NCBI GenBank assembly: GCA_036655355.1
Contig: JAVVQG010000016.1
Coordinates: 36,554 to 100,553 of the forward strand
DNA length: 64,000 nucleotides
From: JAUNSR01 sp036655355
GTDB taxonomy: Bacteria; Bacteroidota; Bacteroidia; Bacteroidales; JAUNSR01
Direction: 5' to 3'
Below the pieces are notes generated by a model, which did not search any database, had not been told where the DNA came from, and saw nothing but the letters and a program-made list of their open reading frames with translations. Position 1 is the first letter of the stretch. Every line of letters starts with the position of its first letter. Position numbers and translations under genes: made by a program. Below are positions 45,944-54,854 of this stretch, piece by piece.

Positions 45944-47419
45944 ATGAAAGACATCGCGATTGTATTTGATTGCGGGGCTACAAACGTCCGCGTAATAGCT
46001 ATCGATACCGCGGGAAGTATCATTGCTTCTTGTGCGGAGGCAAATGAGACAGACGAGGATCCCTATCTGGAAGGGGGGAGAATCTGGGATTTAGATAAAC
46101 TTTGGGATAAACTGTGTAACGCTTCACGCAATGTGATGGCATCGGTGGACGCAAGCCGGGTGGCAGGAGTTACGTTTACCACTTTTGGCGTAGACGGTTC
46201 TTTTGTCGATGAAGCGGGTAAACTCCTTTATCCGGTGATCTCCTGGCAATGCCCCCGCACCGCCCCACTCCTTGAATCGATAGTCGAATACATTCCAAAC
46301 GAGCAATTGTCTGCGATAAGTGGAATCCACCCTTATGCCTATAATACCATCTATAAGATGTTGTGGTTTCGGAAAAATCGTCCGGATATTATAGCGAAAG
46401 CCCACCGTTTTTTATTCATTCCCTCTTTATTGATTCTGAAACTGACCGGTAGGATGGTGAATGACATGACGATGAGTGGCACCTCCATGATGACGGATTT
46501 GTTGCAACGAAACTTCTCCACTCCTATTTTAAAAGCGTTGGGGATTGACCGCGCACTCTTTGGGACGGTGGGAGAGCCGGGCGACCGGGTGGGTGAAGTA
46601 TCGGCTGTGGGAAGTGCTGCAACCGGGATTCCCCAATCTACTCCGGTGTTTCTGGGAGGTCATGATACGCAGTTCGCTCTATTTGGTTCCGGAGCCGAAT
46701 TGAATCAACCGGTGTTGAGTTCGGGTACATTTGAGATTCTGATGAGTCGGAGTGCCGTTGCTTCTCTCTCGGAAGAGGATCGGCTTCGGAAAGCGTTAAC
46801 CATCGAATTGGATGTGAAGCCGGGCGTTTGTAACATGGGACAAAACTGGTTGGGATCAGGCGTTTTGGAGTGGTTTTTTCGAAATTTCTATCCCGATTTG
46901 CACGGAGATTTGTTGTACGAAACCTCTATTTCAGAGGCCGAGGCGGTCATGCCGGGAGAACACGGACTCATTATTAACCCCGATTTTTTCAACGACGGTC
47001 AACTTGGTCACGGAGGGAGCATTACCGGTTTGCATCTCCATACGAGTCGCGGAGCGATTTTCCGCGCGTTGTTGGAGAGTATGGCGTTTCGGTTACGGGA
47101 AGCGCTTGAAGCGTTACAGCGTGTGGGCGGATTTCGTGCGGATAAGATTATCTGTGTGGGAGGAGGATCAAAGAACCGTTTGTGGAATCAGTTGCGAGCC
47201 GATGTCTGCGGCCTTCCAATCCAAACCATCGCGCATAAAGAGACTACCGTACTGGGGGCATCGTTTTTTGTCTTTGCAGGGGCTGGAAATTGCGTGGATG
47301 CCACCGAAGCGCGCCAACGAATCGATTATAAAGCACACCTTACGCTGCCTTCAGCTAATTCGGGTACGATTTATGACCCCTTGTATGCTGCTTTTCTGAA
47401 AAACAAAGAAACACATTAA
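45944..47419 (+). CDS. fucK: L-fuculokinase (FGGY family, rhamnulokinase-like)
   Basis: A 491-residue sugar kinase. The N-terminal phosphate motif DCGATNVRVIAID, the GVTFTTFGVDGSFVD segment and the late ICVGGGSKNRLWNQLRAD adenosine motif identify an FGGY kinase of the rhamnulokinase/fuculokinase branch. Sequence alone does not separate L-fuculose from L-rhamnulose, but the operon that follows is fucP-fucI-fucA, so L-fuculose phosphorylation is favoured. It starts the operon, 22 bases before fucP. Confidence 0.88.
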   Translation: MKDIAIVFDCGATNVRVIAIDTAGSIIASCAEANETDEDPYLEGGRIWDLDKLWDKLCNASRNVMASVDASRVAGVTFTTFGVDGSFVDEAGKLLYPVISWQCPRTAPLLESIVEYIPNEQLSAISGIHPYAYNTIYKMLWFRKNRPDIIAKAHRFLFIPSLLILKLTGRMVNDMTMSGTSMMTDLLQRNFSTPILKALGIDRALFGTVGEPGDRVGEVSAVGSAATGIPQSTPVFLGGHDTQFALFGSGAELNQPVLSSGTFEILMSRSAVASLSEEDRLRKALTIELDVKPGVCNMGQNWLGSGVLEWFFRNFYPDLHGDLLYETSISEAEAVMPGEHGLIINPDFFNDGQLGHGGSITGLHLHTSRGAIFRALLESMAFRLREALEALQRVGGFRADKIICVGGGSKNRLWNQLRADVCGLPIQTIAHKETTVLGASFFVFAGAGNCVDATEARQRIDYKAHLTLPSANSGTIYDPLYAAFLKNKETH

Positions 47420-47441
47420 CCTTCTTCTAAAATCAATTACC

Positions 47442-48767
47442 ATGAAAGAGCAGCCAAAAGTTGTCGACAAAAAATACCTTCTCTCTTTTATTTTGATTAC
47501 CTCTCTCTTTGCGTTGTGGGGATTCGCCAATGACATCACCAATCCGATGGTTGCGGCTTTCCAAACCGTAATGGAGATATCGGTAGCCAGAGCTTCATTG
47601 GTGCAATTCGCATTCTATGGAGGTTATGCTACGATGGCGATTCCCGCTGCGCTGTTTATCCAACGATACGGCTATAAAAGGGGACTGTTACTCGGCTTGG
47701 CACTCTATGCCATCGGAGCCTTTCTCTTTTGGCCGGCGGCATCCTATCAGCAATTTGAATTCTTTCTTATCTCGCTTTATGTACTCACATTCGGGCTGGC
47801 TTTTCTTGAAACGACAGCCAATCCGGCTATTCTTTATTTGGGAGATCCCCGTACGGCAACGCGCCGTTTGAACTTGGCACAAGCATTCAATCCGATGGGC
47901 TCCTTGTTTGGGATGTTTGTAGCATCGCAAGGGGTACTCACTTCTCTTGTTTCCGATAAGCAAAGAAACGAAGCGGGTGAGCTGATTTTTTCAACATTGC
48001 CCGAAGAGGCTCGATTGGCGATCCGCACACACGACCTCGAGGTGATTCGCACACCTTACATCGTATTGGGAATTGTGGTGGTGCTGATGTTCATCATCAT
48101 CGCGTTCACGAAGATTCCCGCTACGGGAACTACCGGAAAGATAAAAACCAGAGATTCTTTTCTGCGTTTGGTTAAGAATAAGAAATATGTGTATGGTGTG
48201 ATCGCCCAAGTATTTTATGTGGCGGCACAAATTATGTGTTGGACCTTTATCATTCAGTATGCCGATCGTTTGGGAATCCCCAAAGCAGAGGCTCAGTTGT
48301 ACAACATCGCCGCCATGACCTTGTTTTTAAGTAGCCGTTTCATCAGTACCTATCTGATGAAGTTTATCAATCCGGGTAAGATGTTGGCCCTTTTTGGTTG
48401 TGGAGCACTGATTACCGTAACCGGAACGATTCTTTTTACAAACATCATAGGCTTGTATTGTTTGGTAGCCACCTCGGCATTCATGTCGCTGATGTTTCCA
48501 ACCATCTACGGAATTGCGCTTAGTGATGTGGGTAAAGATGGGACGTTGGGAGCAGCCGGCTTGGTGATGGCTATCGTGGGGGGCGCATTGATGCCTCCTT
48601 TGCAAGGTGCCATTATCGACTTGGGCGTTGTGGGATCGTGGCCTGCCGTTAATTTCTCATTCATCCTTCCACTGATCTGTTTTATCGTTATCACTTCGTA
48701 CGGATACGTAGCTTTTAATCGACTTTCTAGCAAAATTAAATTATATACAAATGAAGAAACATCCTAA
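47442..48767 (+). CDS. fucP: L-fucose:H+ symporter
   Basis: A 441-residue major facilitator protein with about 12 membrane segments and the FucP-type N-terminus SLFALWGFANDITNPMVAAF, whose acidic residue is part of the proton relay in FucP. The region around LAFLETTANPAILYLGDP is also typical. It imports fucose across the inner membrane. Its last 17 bases overlap the start of fucI, indicating coupled translation. Confidence 0.92.
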   Translation: MKEQPKVVDKKYLLSFILITSLFALWGFANDITNPMVAAFQTVMEISVARASLVQFAFYGGYATMAIPAALFIQRYGYKRGLLLGLALYAIGAFLFWPAASYQQFEFFLISLYVLTFGLAFLETTANPAILYLGDPRTATRRLNLAQAFNPMGSLFGMFVASQGVLTSLVSDKQRNEAGELIFSTLPEEARLAIRTHDLEVIRTPYIVLGIVVVLMFIIIAFTKIPATGTTGKIKTRDSFLRLVKNKKYVYGVIAQVFYVAAQIMCWTFIIQYADRLGIPKAEAQLYNIAAMTLFLSSRFISTYLMKFINPGKMLALFGCGALITVTGTILFTNIIGLYCLVATSAFMSLMFPTIYGIALSDVGKDGTLGAAGLVMAIVGGALMPPLQGAIIDLGVVGSWPAVNFSFILPLICFIVITSYGYVAFNRLSSKIKLYTNEETS

Positions 48768-50526
48768 AATTGGTATTCGCCCCACGATCGACGGGCGTCA
48801 AGGCGTACTCCAAGTACGTGAATCTTTAGAAGAACAAACCATGAACATGGCTCGGTCTGCAGCACGGCTGTTTACCGAACATTTGAGATATTCAGACGGG
48901 ACACCGGTAGAGGTGGTGATTGCAGATACCACCATCGGACGTGTACCCGAAGCAGCTGCTTGTGCCGAAAAATTCAGGAAAGAGGGCGTTGACATTACGC
49001 TTACCGTTACCCCGTGTTGGTGTTACGGCTCTGAAACGATGGATATGGATAAAAATACCATCAAGGGGGTTTGGGGTTTTAATGGAACCGAACGTCCCGG
49101 TGCAGTGTATCTGGCAGCTGTATTGGCAGCTCATGCACAGAAAGGACTTCCGGCATTTGGTATTTACGGACACGATGTGCAGGATGCCGACGACACTTCT
49201 ATTCCGGCCGACGTACAGGATAAATTGTTGCGATTCGGACGCTCGGCGTTGGGCGTGGCACAAATGCGCGGTCAATCATACCTGCAGATCGGTTCAATCT
49301 GTATGGGAATCGCCGGCTCAATCATTGATTGCGATTTTATCGAGGAGTATCTCGGTATGCGTGTAGAATCGGTAGATGAGGTGGAGATCATTCGTCGTAT
49401 GACGGAGGGTATATTCGATCCGGCCGAATTTGAGCGCGCATTGGCGTGGACGAAGTGTAAGTGTAAACAGGGATTTGATAAGAATCCGGCGGAACTTCAA
49501 AAAAGTAACGAACAACTTGAGAAAGACTGGGAATTTGTGGTAAAGATGATGATCATCATCAAAGATTTGATGCAGGGAAATCCGAATCTGCCGGCTGGAT
49601 GTGAAGAGGAGCGATTGGGGCACAATGCCATTGCGGCCGGGTTTCAGGGACAGCGACAGTGGACCGATTTCTACCCGAACGCCGATTATCCGGAAGCATT
49701 GCTGAATACCTCATTCGATTGGAACGGCGCGCGTGAACCTTTTATTCTCGCTACAGAAAACGATGTGCTCAACGGATTGGGGATGTTGTTTATGAAGCTC
49801 CTTACAAATCGCCCGCAGATGTTTGCCGATGTGCGCACTTATTGGAGTGGTGAAGCGGTAAGGAAGGCGACCGGTTATGAACTCGAAGGAAAAGCACGTG
49901 AGGCCGACGGTTTTATTCATCTCATCAATTCGGGTGCTTGTTGTTTGGATGCTTGTGGAGAAGCGCGCGACGAAGCAGGTGAAGGGGTGATCAAAGCGTG
50001 GTTTGACGTTTCGCCGGAAGATCAGGAACGTATTATGGAAGCGGTTGAATGGTGTGCTGCCGACAGCGGATATTTCCGTGGTGCAGGCTTCTCTTCCCGT
50101 TTTCTCACGCGTGCACAGATGCCGGTTACGATGATTCGTTTGAACCTGGTAAAAGGATTGGGACCTGTACTTCAGATTGCAGAGGGATGGACGCTCAACT
50201 TGCCGGAAGCTGTTTCGGATAAACTTTGGAAACGTACCGATTATACTTGGCCGTGTACTTGGTTTGCGCCTCGTATTACCGGAAAAGGGCCGTTCCGTAG
50301 CGCTTATGATGTGATGAATAATTGGGGCGCGAATCACGGAGCCATCAGTTATGGTCATATCGGAGCCGATTTGATTACCATGTGTTCCATATTACGCATC
50401 CCGGTTTGTATGCACAATGTGCCGGAAGAGAAAATATTCCGCCCTGCCGCATGGAATGCCTTTGGTATGGAGAAAGAGGGGCAGGATTATCGCGCTTGTA
50501 AGAATTATGGACCATTATATAAATAA
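48751..50526 (+). CDS. fucI: L-fucose isomerase
   Basis: A 591-residue cytoplasmic Mn2+-dependent isomerase (L-fucose to L-fuculose). The N-terminus KKHPKIGIRPTIDGR and the RESLEEQTMNMA segment are diagnostic of FucI, as are CSMCSI-like late segments with SYGHIGADLITMCSILRIPV. Length is the usual ~590. The gene begins inside the last codons of fucP. Confidence 0.96.
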   Translation: MKKHPKIGIRPTIDGRQGVLQVRESLEEQTMNMARSAARLFTEHLRYSDGTPVEVVIADTTIGRVPEAAACAEKFRKEGVDITLTVTPCWCYGSETMDMDKNTIKGVWGFNGTERPGAVYLAAVLAAHAQKGLPAFGIYGHDVQDADDTSIPADVQDKLLRFGRSALGVAQMRGQSYLQIGSICMGIAGSIIDCDFIEEYLGMRVESVDEVEIIRRMTEGIFDPAEFERALAWTKCKCKQGFDKNPAELQKSNEQLEKDWEFVVKMMIIIKDLMQGNPNLPAGCEEERLGHNAIAAGFQGQRQWTDFYPNADYPEALLNTSFDWNGAREPFILATENDVLNGLGMLFMKLLTNRPQMFADVRTYWSGEAVRKATGYELEGKAREADGFIHLINSGACCLDACGEARDEAGEGVIKAWFDVSPEDQERIMEAVEWCAADSGYFRGAGFSSRFLTRAQMPVTMIRLNLVKGLGPVLQIAEGWTLNLPEAVSDKLWKRTDYTWPCTWFAPRITGKGPFRSAYDVMNNWGANHGAISYGHIGADLITMCSILRIPVCMHNVPEEKIFRPAAWNAFGMEKEGQDYRACKNYGPLYK

Positions 50527-50543
50527 TTTAAATAGATAAAACG

Positions 50544-51179
50544 ATGATTACGAATCAACAGATTGAAACGTTTGTACGTCAAGCACACCGAGTAGGAAAT
50601 GCCCACATGACTCAATGCAGTAGTGGTAATATTTCATGGCGTATCGGCAATGAGGCGCTCGTAACGGGTACCGGCTCATGGGTTCCGGAACTGAAAGAGG
50701 AAAATGTGTCTATATGTGATATCGCCAGTGGGCAATCGGTGAACGGTGTAAAACCTTCAATGGAGAATATTTTCCATATGGGTATCCTTCGGAATAGACC
50801 GGAGGTGAATGTGGTGCTGCACTTTCAATCGGAATACGCAACGGCAGTCTCTTGTATGAAAAATAAACCTACTAATTACAATGTAACCGCTGAGGTGGTT
50901 TGCCATTTGGGCCCTGTGATTCCGGTAGTACCTTATTATCGTCCCGGTTCGATAGAACTAGCCAATGCCGTGATAGAGGCAATGATTGACCACGATGCTG
51001 TTTTGTTGACAAATCACGGTCAGGTAGTGTGTGGAAAAGATTTTAACGAAGCTTTTGAGCGGGCTACTTTCTTCGAAATGGCTTGTCGGATCATTATTCA
51101 AAGTGGAGGGAACTATTCTGTATTGACCGAAGAGGAGATTAACGACTTGGAGGTATATGTGCTTGGAAAGAAAATCTAA
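50544..51179 (+). CDS. fucA: L-fuculose-1-phosphate aldolase
   Basis: A 211-residue class II aldolase of the AraD/FucA family, splitting L-fuculose-1-phosphate to dihydroxyacetone phosphate and L-lactaldehyde. Metal-ligand regions include VVLHFQSEYA and LLTNHGQVVCG; SSGNISWRIG is the phosphate-binding segment. It is 17 bases after fucI and ends the operon before a strong terminator. No lactaldehyde reductase gene (fucO) is beside it. Confidence 0.93.
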   Translation: MITNQQIETFVRQAHRVGNAHMTQCSSGNISWRIGNEALVTGTGSWVPELKEENVSICDIASGQSVNGVKPSMENIFHMGILRNRPEVNVVLHFQSEYATAVSCMKNKPTNYNVTAEVVCHLGPVIPVVPYYRPGSIELANAVIEAMIDHDAVLLTNHGQVVCGKDFNEAFERATFFEMACRIIIQSGGNYSVLTEEEINDLEVYVLGKKI

Positions 51180-51200
51180 AGAGCTGTTTATTAAATGAGG

Positions 51201-51255
51201 AAGGTCTGTTTTCCTTTACCTGATTTTTTCGGTAAGGAGAACAGACCTTTCTTTT
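51201..51255 (+). terminator. Strong terminator after fucA
   Basis: AAGGTCTGTT-T-TCCTTTACC pairs with GGTAAGGA-G-AACAGACCTT in a stem of about 19 bp, followed by a T-rich run. It separates the fuc operon from the convergent argF' operon. Confidence 0.9.
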
Positions 51256-51295
51256 ATTATACAGATCTTTCTTCTATTATACAGATCTTTCTTCT
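51256..51295. repeat. Two tandem 20-bp copies after the fucA terminator
   Basis: ATTATACAGATCTTTCTTCT is repeated exactly twice, and its right part resembles the end of the terminator stem. It looks like a small slippage or duplication event between convergent operons. Confidence 0.8.
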
Positions 51296-51328
51296 ATAAG
51301 AATGTATAAGTAGCTATTTGCGTTGCTT

Positions 51329-52288
51329 TTAAGCTTTCAATCCTTCAAGGATTCTCTTTAAGACCGTCTGTGCGGAGATCTCGCGATTCGCCGCTTCCTG
51401 AATTACGATCGATTGAGGTGATTCGATCACATCGTCACTAACGATCATATTTCGGCGAACCGGAAGGCAATGCATAAAGAAGGCGTTGTTTGTGAGCGCC
51501 ATCTTTTCACTGTCGACGGTCCAAGCGCGATCTGAACAGAGTATTTTTCCATAATTCGGATCCCGATAAGCGGCCCAGTTTTTGGCATAGATGAAATCCG
51601 CTCCTTCGAATGCCTTTTGTTGGTCGTATTCTATTGTGGCGCCGTCTGTGAATGCTTCGTCGAGTTCATATCCCTCGGGATGTGTGATCACCACTTCATA
51701 TCCCGCTTCGATCGCCCATTGAGCAAACGAGTTCGGAACGGCCTGCGGCAATGCTTTGGGATGAGGAGCCCAGGTAAGTACCACCTTCGGACGCTCTGTT
51801 TTCTTATGTTCTTCGATGGTAATCATGTCGGCAAAGGCCTGTAATGGATGTCCCGTAGCAGCTTCCATGCTGAATACCGGTCGACCTGAATATTTGATGA
51901 ACTGGTTGATGATCATCTCGCAGTAGTCCTCCTCCTTGTTCTCAAATCGGGCGAATGCTCTAACGCCGATCACATCGCAATAACATCCCATCACCGGAAT
52001 TGCTTCCAGAAGATGTTCCGGTTTATCCCCGTCCATGATCACGCCCCGTTCCGTTTCAAGTTTCCAGGCACCCTGATTTACATCTAGAACCATGACGTTC
52101 ATGCCCAGATTCATGGCCGCTTTCTGTGTGCTCAGTCGGGTACGAAGACTTGAATTGAAGAAAATCATCAAGAGGGTCTTGTTCTTTCCCAATTCCTGAT
52201 AATCGAATTTGTTCGCTTTCACTTCTAACGCCTCTTTGATGGCGTCTTGCAAGTTCCCCAGGTCTTTTACGGTTGTAAAGTTTCTCAT
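51329..52288 (-). CDS. argF': N-succinyl-L-ornithine carbamoyltransferase
   Basis: A 319-residue transcarbamylase from ATG 52288; the in-frame ATG at 52318 would run into the upstream peptidase gene. The phosphate motif reads FFNSSLRTRLSTQ, and the LDVNQGAWKLETERGVIMDG and HCLPVRRNMIVSDD segments match the Bacteroides ArgF' family, which carbamoylates N-succinylornithine rather than ornithine. This is the strongest evidence here for the succinylated arginine route. It is the last gene of the proB-proA-peptidase-argF' operon, with a 10-base gap before it. Confidence 0.93.
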   Translation of the reverse strand: MRNFTTVKDLGNLQDAIKEALEVKANKFDYQELGKNKTLLMIFFNSSLRTRLSTQKAAMNLGMNVMVLDVNQGAWKLETERGVIMDGDKPEHLLEAIPVMGCYCDVIGVRAFARFENKEEDYCEMIINQFIKYSGRPVFSMEAATGHPLQAFADMITIEEHKKTERPKVVLTWAPHPKALPQAVPNSFAQWAIEAGYEVVITHPEGYELDEAFTDGATIEYDQQKAFEGADFIYAKNWAAYRDPNYGKILCSDRAWTVDSEKMALTNNAFFMHCLPVRRNMIVSDDVIESPQSIVIQEAANREISAQTVLKRILEGLKA

Positions 52289-52298
52289 CTTAGTAAAG

Positions 52299-53579
52299 TT
52301 ATTTTGTAATCCATTCAATTTGTTTCTCTATAGCTTGGATACAAACGGGACAGAATGTCTCCACGCCGCCGAATTCCCGCATCAGACATTTCTGTACCGG
52401 GCGGTAAATTCCTTTTGTCATGTATCCGGCACCCTCGAAAAGTCCCACCTTCTGACGGTATTTCTCCTCTACAGGAGTGGGAACGGGAGTTTTTGCATCA
52501 ATCATGTTTTTCCATTTCCGGTCAAAATCGACCAATGTGGTGATATTGGCTTCCCACGGCTCCACATCCAGCGGGTAGAGGTCTTCGGTGCTTCCATTGT
52601 CGGCGTACTCATCGCCGAGTCCGGTAAAAAGATGACCGAATTCATGTACGTGTACCTTTGCGGCGAGTCCCGGATTTGCCGATGCGCCGATTCCATAGAA
52701 ATTATAGATACCCCCGCCGCCGTATTTGGTGGTATTGGAAAGGATGTAAATATAATCATAGGGAACCGTGCCGGCCAGATCTTTTACCTTTTTATAATCG
52801 TATGTCATCTGATATCGTTCCGATCCGAAGGTGTAGAACCCGGCGTCCAGTACGGTATTGCTCCAGATACCTTCGCCCGGGATATCGGGTCCGCTATCTT
52901 TCGAGGGGGCCCAAACGCCGCGTACATTGAATTTCGTTCGATTGCTTTTATAAGGTTCAAAAGCGAAGATCGCTTCGGAGAATTCGCGACAATCTTTTTG
53001 GAATTGCTCGTACTGTCCCTCGGTATACCCTTCCGGTAAGATGACGATATCCACTTTTTTCGCGTAATGACCCGAATTGAATACCTCAAATGAAGTGTAG
53101 GGTTTTCGCTCTTTTCGGACGAATGGGGAGTTTACGGCGATATCGGTTTGAAAGACGGGTTGGTAAATACCTTTTCTGTTGCGGGAAAGGAACTCAATCC
53201 GGACATCCTCTTTGGGATAGGGCATTGTGAAAGATTCGGGAAAGGCCTTCGCGATCTGCGTAGCCTCGGGAATGGTACGCCACTCCTGGAAAAGTGAATT
53301 ATGACCTTGCGAAAAGATCAACTCGCCGCTTTTCTTATCGTATACGTTTACGAAATGTTCTCCGCGAGCCGTGGTGTCGATTAAGTTTACACGCGAACCG
53401 CCCCAGAAGGGTTCTTCGGCGAAGCCTTCGATAAAGATTTGTTCGGTGTTGTTTGTGCCGCACCGGTAATAGTCAAAGCGTAATGTTTTTGAATTAAAGT
53501 GGTTTTCAAATCCCTTTTGGGAAAAAAGTGAGGCTGCCGATAAGCAGCCTACACATAGCAAGGTTAACTTGTTTCTCAT
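52299..53579 (-). CDS. M64-family (IgA peptidase-like) zinc metallopeptidase
   Basis: A 426-residue exported protein (signal peptide ending SLFSQ). An N-terminal beta domain (about 25-165) precedes the catalytic domain with the zinc motif HEFGHLFTGLGDEYA, where HEFGH supplies two His ligands and the catalytic Glu, and the later Asp/Glu region a third. M64 peptidases are common in gut Bacteroidales; the founding member cleaves IgA, but most are uncharacterised. It lies between proA (21 bases) and argF' (10 bases), an unexpected place for an exported protease. Confidence 0.9.
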   Translation of the reverse strand: MRNKLTLLCVGCLSAASLFSQKGFENHFNSKTLRFDYYRCGTNNTEQIFIEGFAEEPFWGGSRVNLIDTTARGEHFVNVYDKKSGELIFSQGHNSLFQEWRTIPEATQIAKAFPESFTMPYPKEDVRIEFLSRNRKGIYQPVFQTDIAVNSPFVRKERKPYTSFEVFNSGHYAKKVDIVILPEGYTEGQYEQFQKDCREFSEAIFAFEPYKSNRTKFNVRGVWAPSKDSGPDIPGEGIWSNTVLDAGFYTFGSERYQMTYDYKKVKDLAGTVPYDYIYILSNTTKYGGGGIYNFYGIGASANPGLAAKVHVHEFGHLFTGLGDEYADNGSTEDLYPLDVEPWEANITTLVDFDRKWKNMIDAKTPVPTPVEEKYRQKVGLFEGAGYMTKGIYRPVQKCLMREFGGVETFCPVCIQAIEKQIEWITK

Positions 53580-53600
53580 TATTATAAGGCGTTATTAAGA

Positions 53601-54851
53601 TTATCCGCGGGTTTGGCCATCTCCGTCGATCAGGTATTTGTACGAGGTGATCTCACGAAGCGCCATGGGTCCCCGGGCATGAAGTTTTTGTGTACTGATG
53701 CCGATTTCCGCACCGAATCCAAACTGGGCTCCGTCTGTAAAAGCCGTAGATACATTGCAGTAAACGCAAGCCGCATCCACCAGTTTACGGAACAGGGAAA
53801 GTGTTTGAGAATCTTCCGAAACGATCGCCTCGCTGTGTTTAGAGGAGTATCGTGCGATGTGTTTTAATGCATCCGTAACGGTTGGAACTGTTTTCACCGA
53901 CATCTTGTAAGAGAGAAATTCAGTACCGAAACTGGCTGTATCTGCCGCTTTCAGCAATTCCGCGGGATAATGTCCCTGCAGAGCGTCATATGCTTGCGGG
54001 TCGGCAAAGATAATCACATTGCTCTCTTTCAGCTTCTCGGTGAGTGCCGGCAGGTCATTCAATCGCTCCTCATGGATGATCAGGCAATCGAGGGCATTGC
54101 AAACGCCTACGCGCCGGGTCTTCGCATTGTTAATGATTGCGGCTCCTTTCAGAACATCACCCGCTTTGTCAAAGTAGGTGTGACAGATACCGGCTCCGGT
54201 TTCAATCACCGGAATCGTGGCGTTTTCGCGTACGAAGTTTATCAGGGCACTGCTTCCGCGGGGAATCAGCAGGTCAACATATCCCGATGCTTTCAACAGT
54301 TGGGCGGTAGCTTCGCGGTCGGCAGGCAACAGGGTACATACCGCAGGATCTATCTCGAAACGTTTTAATACGACATGAATCACCCTGACGATGGCTTCAT
54401 TGGAGAATTCAGCGTCGGATCCTCCTTTGAGGATACAGGCATTCGCCGTTTTGAAGCAAAGGGAGAATACATCGAAACTCACGTTGGGACGAGCCTCATA
54501 AATTACGCCGATCACACCGAACGGAACGCTCACTTTTCGGATCGTCATACCGTTGGGACGCACCGTCTCTTCAAGCACTTTGTTTAAAGGGGAGGGAAGA
54601 GAGGCTACGTTGCGGATATCATCGGCAATCGCTTTGATACGTTCGCCGTTCAGAAGCAGACGGTCGTACTTCGGATCGGACGGCTCCATCCGCTCCAGGT
54701 CTTTGGCATTGGCGGAAAGAATGTCGATCGTATGCGCTTCGGCCGCATCTGCCAGAGCGAGTAATATTTCGTTGATGCGTGTGTCATCGAGCAAAAGTAG
54801 CTCCGATGAAGCTTCACGCGCCCGTGTCAATTGTGGAATTATTGTTTTCAT
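53601..54851 (-). CDS. proA: Gamma-glutamyl phosphate reductase
   Basis: A 416-residue cytoplasmic aldehyde-dehydrogenase-fold enzyme making glutamate-5-semialdehyde. The catalytic cysteine lies in ETGAGICHTYFDKAGD, with VPFGVIGVIYEARPNVS and the nucleotide-binding LKGGSDAEFSN segment nearby. Its ATG is three bases after the proB stop, so proB and proA are co-translated as usual. Confidence 0.95.
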   Translation of the reverse strand: MKTIIPQLTRAREASSELLLLDDTRINEILLALADAAEAHTIDILSANAKDLERMEPSDPKYDRLLLNGERIKAIADDIRNVASLPSPLNKVLEETVRPNGMTIRKVSVPFGVIGVIYEARPNVSFDVFSLCFKTANACILKGGSDAEFSNEAIVRVIHVVLKRFEIDPAVCTLLPADREATAQLLKASGYVDLLIPRGSSALINFVRENATIPVIETGAGICHTYFDKAGDVLKGAAIINNAKTRRVGVCNALDCLIIHEERLNDLPALTEKLKESNVIIFADPQAYDALQGHYPAELLKAADTASFGTEFLSYKMSVKTVPTVTDALKHIARYSSKHSEAIVSEDSQTLSLFRKLVDAACVYCNVSTAFTDGAQFGFGAEIGISTQKLHARGPMALREITSYKYLIDGDGQTRG

Positions 54852-54854
54852 CTT

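Noticed and set aside
45944..47419. Calling the kinase rhamnulokinase (RhaB)
   Set aside because: The sequence is rhamnulokinase-like, but the operon holds FucP, FucI and FucA and no RhaI/RhaD, so fuculokinase is the better call.
52289..52318. Upstream ATG for argF'
   Set aside because: It would overlap the end of the M64 peptidase gene and add residues absent from the family's usual N-terminus.
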